From Antilocapra americana (Eukaryota; Chordata; Mammalia; Artiodactyla; Antilocapridae): DNA of 64,000 nt. This document shows, in pieces, positions 57,337 through 64,000 of the stretch. The notes beneath the pieces are model-generated. The model was given only the letters and a program-made list of their open reading frames with translations, ran no database searches and was not told the DNA's origin. A program made the translations under genes and the position numbers. Each line of letters begins with the position of its first letter. Within the stretch, counting starts at the first letter, position 1. Location of the stretch: positions 18,027,368 through 18,091,367 of the forward strand of contig ML664183.1 of NCBI GenBank assembly GCA_007570785.1. Reading direction: 5' to 3'.

Positions 57337-57819
57337 TTAGAGTTTCAGCTTCAACATCAGTCCTTCCAATAAACACTCAGGATTCATCTCATTTAGGATG
57401 GACTGGTTGGATCTCCTTGCAGTCCAAGGGACTCTCGAGAGTCTTCTCCAACACGACAGTTCAAAACCATCAATTCTTTGGTGCTCAGCTTTCTTTATAG
57501 TCCAACTCTCACATCCATACATAACTACTGGAAAAACCATAGCCTTGACTAGATGAACCTTTGTTGACAAAGTAATGTCTCTGCTTTTTAATATGCTATC
57601 TAGGTTGGTCATAACTTTCCTTCCAAGGAGTAAGCGTCTTTTAATTTCATGGCTGCAGTCACCATCTGCAGTGATTTTGGAGCCCAAGAAAACAAAGTCT
57701 GTCACTGTTTCCATTGTTTCCCCATCTATTTGCCATGAAGTGATGGGACCAGGTGCAATGATCTGAATGTTGAGCTTTAAGCCAACTTTTTCACTCTCCT
57801 CCTCTTTTACTTTCATCAA
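57337..57819 (-). pseudogene. BovB RT C-terminal segment
   Basis: A 160-codon open frame containing KEEESEKVGLKLNIQ, FVFLGSKITADGDCSHEIKR, VVMYGCESWTIKKAE, RVPWTARRSNQSIL and ends LMLKLKL. This is the RT thumb and C-terminal part. The active-site motif would lie just upstream near 57850-57880, where the frame is shifted and the motif is not readable. Confidence 0.93.
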
Positions 57820-58116
57820 GAGGCTCTTTAGTTCTTCTTCACTTTCTGCCTTATGGTGGTATCATCTGCATATCTGAGGTTATTGACATTTTACCCAGCA
57901 ATCTTGATTCCAGCTTGTGCTTCTTCCAGCCCAGCGTTTCTCATGATGTACTCTGCATATAAGTTAAATAAGCAGGGTGACAAAATACAGCCTTAACGTA
58001 ATCCTTTTCCTATTTGGAACCAGTCTTTGTTCCATGTCCTGTTCTAACTGTTGCTTCCTGACCTGCATACAGGTTTCTCAAGAGACAGGTCAGGTGGTCG
58101 GGTATTCCCATCTCTT

Positions 58117-58302
58117 TCAGAATTTTCCACAGTTTATTTTAATCCACATAGTCAAAGGCTTTGGCATAGTCAATAAAGTAGAAGTAGATATTTTATGGAA
58201 ATCTCTTGCTTTTTCAATAATCCAGCGGATGTTGGCAATTTGATCTCTGGTTCTTCTGCCTTTTCTAAAACCAGCTTGAACATCTGGAAGTTCATGGTTC
58301 AC
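58117..58302 (-). pseudogene. BovB RT segment (QAGFRKGRRTRDQI region)
   Basis: A 61-codon frame with DVQAGFRKGRRTRDQIANI, the conserved RT motif preceding the active site. The frame stops near 58117; sequence beyond is shifted. Confidence 0.9.
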
Positions 58303-58350
58303 ATATTGCTGAAGCCTGGCCTAGAGAATTTTGAGCGTTACTTTACCAGC

Positions 58351-58475
58351 ATGTTGGAGAAGGAAATGGCAACCTACTTCAGTACTCTTGCCTGAAAAAT
58401 CTCATGGATGGAGAAGGCTGGTAGGCTACAGTCCATGGGGTCACAAAGAGTCAGACACGACTGAGCGACTTCACT
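58351..58475 (+). mobile_element. BovA monomer inserted in BovB
   Basis: One BovA unit (ttggagaaggaaatggcaac ... cgactgagcgacttcac). It splits BovB coding sequence; flanks ttaccagcatg and ttactagtgtg agree at 8 of 11 and may be an old target duplication. Confidence 0.9.
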
Positions 58476-58923
58476 TACTAGTGTGTGAGATGAGTGCACT
58501 TGTGTGGTAGTTTGAGCATTCCTTGGCACTGCCTTTCTTAGGGATTGGAATGAAAACTGACCTTTTCCAGTCCTGTGGCCATTGCTGAGTTTTCCAAATT
58601 TGCTGACATATTGAGTGCAGCACTTTCACAGCATCATCTTTTAAGATTTGAAATAGCTCAACCGTAATTCCACCACCTCCACTAGCTTTGTTCGTAGTGA
58701 TGCTTCCAAAGGCCCTCTTGACTTCACATTCCAGGATGTCTGGCTCTAGGTGAGTGATCACACCATCATTATTATCTCTGTCGTGAAGGTCATTTTTGTA
58801 TAGTTCTTCTGTATAAAGTTGATTATAGAATCTTTGTAAAATGTTTTTTAATTGCTTTTGCCAATTTTCATTCTTAGTAATAATTTTAACTATTTTTCTA
58901 AAGTGCCTAGAAGTCTTCATCAA
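58471..58923 (-). pseudogene. BovB RT N-terminal segment
   Basis: A 150-codon frame containing LQRFYNQLYTEEL, ECEVKRAFGSITTNKASGGG and DWKRSVFIPIPKKGSAKEC, the RT fingers region of RTE-type elements. It runs to the BovA insertion and stops inside it. Confidence 0.93.
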
Positions 58924-58930
58924 TGAAGGG

Positions 58931-59318
58931 ATCAGATATTGATTTGATTTTCACATTTCTGGCCATGTCTGGGGCATATTTACAGTTGCTTAGTATGCGT
59001 TCAGTGGGACTGTAAAGGGAGAGTGCCTATCTTTTAGACCTTTGGACATACCTTGAAATTGGTGATGAGATCTCATTCTCTTCTTATATGTAAAAGTTGC
59101 CTGAGAATTAGTGATTTGAAATATAGGTAAGTGTAGGAGTTGTGTGACAGTGGTCCCTAGGAGTTCCAGTCATGTGAACTCCTTATTATCAGGATGATGA
59201 ATTATACTTTATCCATTAATTGATGAAATACATGACAGAAAGCCTCTATGAACTCAGTAGCAATTGAAAGTAATCTCTATTTTGCAAATAAGTTCATCCA
59301 CGTAGAGGACAGATGGAT
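58931..59318. other. No recognised feature
   Basis: No clear repeat; the first 40 bases may still be BovB. Confidence 0.45.
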
Positions 59319-59570
59319 TCTAAGGTGGGAAGGGAAGGGAAGGGTGGATTGGGAGGTTGGGATTGACCTATATATACTAGTATGTGTGAAATAGATCACT
59401 AATGAGAATGACTGTATTGCACAGGGAACTCCACTCAATGCACTGTGGTGTCCTAAATGGGAAGGAAACTAAGGGAGTGGGGATATATGTGTGGCTGATT
59501 CACTTTGTTGTACAGCAGAAACTAACATGACATAGTAAAGCAGCTCTATTGCAGTAAAAAAGTAAATTTA
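59319..59570 (+). mobile_element. L1 3' UTR, sense, with GGGAA run
   Basis: (gggaa)n at 59319-59338, then gtgtgaaatagatcactaat, gcacagggaactccactc, gtggctgattcactttgttg and tacagcagaaactaacatg, the sense L1 3' end. Short A-rich end near 59555. Confidence 0.88.
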
Positions 59571-59579
59571 TATTATATG

Positions 59580-60000
59580 TTCCTTATGCCAGATATATTA
59601 CCTGCAAGTCCTACCTCTTCTTATTGTCAACCCTTCACTGTATTCCTAAGGCTTTAGAGTGAAGTAAAACTCTGTATCAGGGTCTTCAAGGCCCTATGAG
59701 ACCAGCTTCCTGCCTGCCTTTGTGATCTCATTCTCCTTTCCCTTTCTTCTCGCTCCCTCTGTGCTGCAGCCTCATAGGTCTCCTTCCTGAACATTGATTG
59801 GAGAGATCAAGTTCCTTCCAGTGTTTGGACCTTTATATTGGTTTTTCCTTCTACCCAGAATGCTCTTCTCTGTGGATCCTGTTATGCAGCCCTCAGCTTT
59901 GAGAAGCCTTCCTGACAACTTGTTCTGAAACCACCTTCCACCCTATTTGACATAACACTAGCACTCTATGGATATCGCAAGCCTACTACATGATATCCAC
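59580..60000 (+). mobile_element. L2 LINE 3' part, sense
   Basis: tatcagggtcttcaaggccc, agaccagcttcctgcctgcc, tctacccagaatgctcttc, gcagccctcagctttgagaa and gccttcctgacaacttgttc are the L2 3' order. Confidence 0.7.
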
Positions 60001-61309
60001 AATGCAGAATATCCTTTCATGTTTAGAAAACTAATGAGGCTCTGTTTATCTATAGTGAATAATGCCATCTCTTGTTAGAGAGGTCGGTTATTTCCCTATG
60101 CATACCTCAGGTTGCCCACTTTATCTAAAATTGTATAGAAAGTCAATTAGCCTTTGTGTATATTTGAAAACTTTCTCTGCAGTAAATAAATGGGGAGGTG
60201 GGCTTTCTAATTCATTTTCTTAAACTTTGAAAATTTTGAAGACCTGTTGCTAATCCTGGCAAAGGTTATCTCAGGATATTATACCACCTAATGAAATCTT
60301 TAAGGAAAGAAAGCATCATCATGTTAGTTTTAGCATTTATAAATGAAGACACACTAAATTCTTAGGGTGTTAGAAAAAGAATCTATATCTGCTATGTTGG
60401 AACCAACAGACTGGCTCATATAAGAACTGCTTGTTAAATTTTGAGGAATTTTGCAAGCAGGCTGATTTTGCATTAGTAGCTTGAAATTGGCTATGGTGGG
60501 AGTATTTATACCATGGAAATTGGCAAACACTACAAACCAGGGCTTTTTTTTTTCCTGGAGAGCACATTTAACAGCATATAAAGCCAATATTTCAGAGGCT
60601 GACAGTTTGATGATGAGAAATCAATAGGGCCAGCTCGAAATAACAAAGTTACTTTTATGGTTGTTTGGATTGAAAAGTCACAAATTTTGAGCTTGGAAGA
60701 AGGAGATTTTTTTTTCTTCTTCAAGAAATTATTTGTACAGAGAAGCAGACATGAAGGATAAAAAAAAAAAAAATCAAGAGCTGTATTTGCTTCTTTCGCC
60801 TTTCAGGTCAGGCTGCTGAATTCTTGCAAAATGTTGTTAAGATAATATTCTCAGGGTTAGGGCAGATAGCCACCTTCTGGAACTTGTGATAGCAGCTTTC
60901 CTCAGCTCCCAGACTGATAACACCACTCAGCTGACCCCACATGCAGCGTCACATGTTAGTTACAATGGGTGTGTTAGACTGCTTCTTCAGGGACAGAAAA
61001 AGATTCCAAGAAGAGTTAGATGGAGGCTCTGATTGATTATGGTTTATACTGTTGGAACAAGTGGAGACTAATGAGAGTTGCCCTCAGGTTTCAAGCCTTT
61101 GGTGGGAAAGGACTTAAAGGAAAATTACATGAAGAGGCAAGGCTTTGAGCATTGCTCACTGACAAGAACATCTTTGAGATACACCACTCTGTGAAGGCAG
61201 AGAGGGATTATTTGGGATATTTCAGAGGCAAATGTCATTGGGCAATACCTCTATGAAGGGATAAATGGATAAATGACAAGACATAGGTCCTATATTTCTC
61301 AGTTTGTTT
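60001..61309. other. Repeat-poor interval
   Basis: About 1.3 kb, no recognised gene. Minus-strand frames at 60354-60724 overlap in different frames and show no domain. T- and A-runs lie near 60543 and 60762. Confidence 0.5.
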
Positions 61310-61323
61310 TAAAGTACTACAAA

Positions 61324-61833
61324 AGTGGGCCAAAGAACTTAACAGACATTTCTCCAAAGAAGACATAAAAATGGCTAACAAACACATGAAAAGATGCTCA
61401 ACATCACTCATTATCAGAGAAATGCAAATCAAAACCACAATGAGGTACCACTTTACACCAGTCAGAATGGCTCCCGTCCAAAAATCTACAAGCAATAAAT
61501 GCTGGAGAGGATGTGGAGAAAAGGGAACCCTCTTACACTGTTGGTGGGAATGCAAACTAGTACAGCCATTATGGAAAACAGTGTCTCCACTGTTTTTTTT
61601 TTTCTTAAAAAACTGCAAATAGAACTGCCATATGACCCAGCAATCGAACTGCTGGGCATACACACCGAGGAAACCAGAATTGAAAGAGACACGTGTACCC
61701 CAATGTTCATCGCCGCATTGTTTACAATAGCCAGGACATGGAAGCAACCTAGATGCCCATCAACTGACGAATGGATAAGAAAGCAGTGGTACATATACAC
61801 AATGGAACATTACTCAGCATTAAAAAAAAATTC
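61324..61833 (+). pseudogene. L1 ORF2 C-terminal fragment, frameshifted
   Basis: Same C-terminal protein region as 43863-44516, including the [18 protein letters not shown] motif near 61500-61553. At 61578-61605 normal sequence is replaced by a hairpin and T-run, which shifts the frame. A second frame then carries the C-terminal part ([19 protein letters not shown]) to the natural stop. Confidence 0.93.
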
Positions 61834-62260
61834 ATTTGAATCAGTTCTACTCAGGTGGACGGAACTGGAGCCTGTTATCCAGAGTGAAGTAAGCCAGAAG
61901 GAAAAACAACAATACAGTATACTAATGCATATATATGGAATTTAGAAAGACGGTAACGAGAACCCAGCATGCGAGACAGCAAAAGGAACGCAGATGTATA
62001 GAACAGACTCATGGACTCTGTGGAAGAGGGCAAGGGTGGGATGATATGGGAAAATGGCATTGAAACATGTTAATTATCATATGTGTAATCAATCGCCAGC
62101 CCAGGATTGATGCTCGGGGCTGGTGCACCAAGATTTCCTGGGGGGAGGGAGGAGGGAGGGAGGAGGGAGGGGGGTTCTGGAGGGGGAGCATATGTAAACC
62201 CATGGCAATATCATGTCATTGTATGGCAAAACTGATAAAAAATAAATAAATTAATAAAAA
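61324..62260 (+). mobile_element. L1, 5'-truncated, 14-bp target duplication
   Basis: Sense L1 from ORF2 C-terminus (agtgggccaaagaacttaac) through 3' UTR to an A-rich tail. The 14-bp repeat taaagtactacaaa lies at 61310-61323 and 62261-62274. Very similar to the sense part of the L1 at 43665-44955. The G-rich 3' UTR tract is expanded by an extra gggaggga unit near 62140-62170. Confidence 0.97.
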
Positions 62261-62274
62261 TAAAGTACTACAAA

Positions 62275-63604
62275 TGCAAATGTGAAAGCCTCTAGTTAGT
62301 TTCTTCAGGGACTTGAGATTGAATGTTCTCCACTTAAAATGAAGTTGGAGAAGCAAGCACATCCTGAAATTCCTCTCCTCTCCTCCAGTTTGTGATAAGC
62401 GCTTGGAAAATCTGAATAATTCTAAGAGATTGTGTAGGACTAAGTTGTGTCATCTTTTCTGATGTCTTTATGAAGCGAGTTAATTGTACTGTTCATGAGT
62501 AGAAAGAAAGTGACTTTCTTCAGTCGTCTTTGAATGTAGCTAATTATTTTCTTGGAAGAGGGCTTTATTTTTAATCTTGAAGCATTTCTAGGGCTTAGAT
62601 TTTAATGGAACACTATTATTATTTCCCAAAGGATAAGATACCATCCGTAGCTAAACAAGTTGGGACTCTGGGATTGATAATATCTAGTCTTTAGTCTTTA
62701 TTATATTAAAAAATATGATCCCATTGATGACCTTCCACTCCGACTCAATGAAAATAAAGGAATTTTTAATAAAGAGAATATTATGCAGGTTGATTAAAAT
62801 TAATTTCTTAAAGATCAAATAAGTCCTTTTATTTGGAAAAGCAATTCTAGAACAGTAGATCTCAGGAGTCACTATGTAGTTGCTACGGGTTCTTGACCTT
62901 GAGGTCAGGAATGGTGAAGATAATTAAGAAGGGAAAGCTTATGAAAATCATAAATGGGGACAGAGGTTTCCATCTTATGTTGAATCTTAAATGGAAACAA
63001 CTCTCTGCCTCATAGAAATAAGCTTTTAGGAATACAGAATTTAAAAAAAATAACTTTGAAGGAAACATGCAGTTAAGTAGTTCTGTCAAACTAAAGTAAA
63101 ATTCTCACAAACAGGACTTTTAAAATAGAATCTATTCTGAAGCTCTATTCTGGCCATTCATCACCATCTATTCATGAAGTGAGAATTCCTGCCGTTAGTA
63201 TTTAGACACAGGCCATGTGAAAGAGAACCCATTGTAAAGAGTAATATCGATTATACCAGTAACAGTCAACCAATATTAAGTATCTAAGTCATTACTGAAA
63301 CAAGCAGTAGATTTTTATTTTTCCTCAAAGCACAGTTGCTTTTCAGAAACTATCTTTAAAGAGTTTTTCATATGAAAAGCATGCCCATTCTAGAAAGTTT
63401 TAGAGAAAAATAGCAAGAAAAAATATAATTCTGTCACCAAAGGCAACCAATGCCAACCTTTTATTTATTTCCTTTTGATACTGTTCTATGTCATGACTGC
63501 ACACTCTGTTATTAGTTCCTGTTACCGCAGCTGCAGTTACTACCACCACCTTTTCGCCCACCATTTACTGAAAATAACATTATCTTTTTACCAGTCTTCA
63601 CATA
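62275..63604. other. Repeat-poor interval
   Basis: No gene. Minus-strand frames at 62684-62872 and 62883-63089 have no domain. Around 63395-63500 the text resembles a common old mammalian repeat, but I cannot name it. Confidence 0.45.
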
Positions 63605-64000
63605 TGTTTTCAGTTTTATTGAGAAAAGTGTTCAGCATGATGGTTTGATTTACATGTATTGGGAAATGATTATCACAGTGTTTAGTTAACATTCATCATT
63701 TCATGTAGATAAAATTAAAAAATTAAAAACCATTTCCTCGTAGTGAGAACTCTTAGGAGCTACTCTATTAATTTTCCTATGTACCATATGGTTAACTGTA
63801 GTAATTGTTTTGTACTTTACATCATTAGTTAGTATTTATCTTATGGCTGGAAGCTTGTGCCTTTTGATCACCTTTCTCAAATTCTTCGTTCCCCCCAGCC
63901 CCCACCACCTCTGGTAACCACAAATCTGATCCCTTTTTTTCCTATGAGGTTTTTATTTTTTAAATTATACTCCACATAATTATAAAAGTATAATTTAAGA
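63605..64000 (-). mobile_element. Old L1 (L1M-type) 3' end, antisense, cut by window edge
   Basis: cagttttattgagaaaagtg, gtgtttagttaacattcatc, tatcttatggctggaagctt, gtgccttttgatcacctttc, and cacctctggtaaccacaaat match the antisense L1M 3' UTR. It is diverged and continues beyond the window. Confidence 0.7.

Larger units (their letters stand above)
57097..58930 (-). mobile_element. BovB LINE, longest copy (about 1.7 kb plus insert)
   Basis: Antisense BovB from its 3' end (gttcagttcagtcactcag) through RT coding sequence to a 5' truncation near 58930. Minus-strand frames at 57337-57819, 58117-58302 and 58471-58923 are successive RT segments in different frames. A BovA monomer interrupts it at 58351-58475. 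No endonuclease domain remains. Confidence 0.95.

Overview
This window is nuclear DNA from a pecoran ruminant, most probably a bovid. The evidence is the repeat content: BovB (RTE-type) LINEs, the Bov-A2 and Bov-tA SINEs built on the BovB 3' end, the CHR tRNA-derived SINE shared by ruminants, hippos and whales, and L1 copies whose 3' ends match one another and are of ruminant type. They lie on an older background of eutherian repeats (MIR, L2, old L1M, MER5A, MER20, a Tigger-like element, MLT1-type LTRs). The sequence is AT-rich, has no CpG island, and I can recognise no host protein-coding exon, rRNA, tRNA gene or CRISPR array. It looks like intergenic or deep intronic DNA. Every long open frame I could interpret is a decayed piece of a LINE reverse transcriptase or the antisense shadow of one.

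Layout. 1-13 kb: BovB 3' ends, a Bov-A2 nested in an old L1, MER5A, an inverted pair of Bov-tA copies, several MIRs, MER20 and an antisense L1 3' end; a CpG-dense repeat-free stretch at 7.84-8.02 kb is the only candidate exon I could argue for, and weakly. 13-20 kb: an MLT1A0-like LTR, an old L1M 3' UTR, a dimeric Bov-tA, then an ancient sense L1M (16.1-19.4 kb) broken up by two BovB pieces and by a CHR SINE that itself carries a Bov-A2. 20-34 kb: mostly repeat-poor DNA with MIR, L2, a small hAT element, a Tigger relic, an MLT1-type LTR and three Bov-tA copies. 34-42 kb: a 130-bp tandem duplication, MER5A, two antisense L1 3' ends, a BovB fragment with a recognisable active-site region, and a head-to-head palindrome of two L1 3' ends inside one target-site duplication.

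42-64 kb: a twin-primed (5'-inverted) L1 with clean 14-bp target duplications (42.7-44.96 kb), an antisense L2, a composite A-tailed insert carrying a copy of DNA from 0.9 kb upstream (49.28-49.62 kb), a long sense L2, an antisense L1, a MIR split by BovB, a second dimeric Bov-tA, the longest BovB (57.1-58.9 kb), and a 5'-truncated L1 (61.3-62.3 kb).

The elements act together only as a retrotransposition history. L1 and BovB supply reverse transcriptase, and the SINEs and truncated copies are their products. I found no previously undescribed gene system. The best signals are structural records of unusual insertion events: the palindromic L1 pair, the composite insert with a local duplication, and a small template-switch hairpin in the last L1. 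Family names rest on recalled consensus motifs, and ends without a visible target duplication are good to roughly 10-50 bases.
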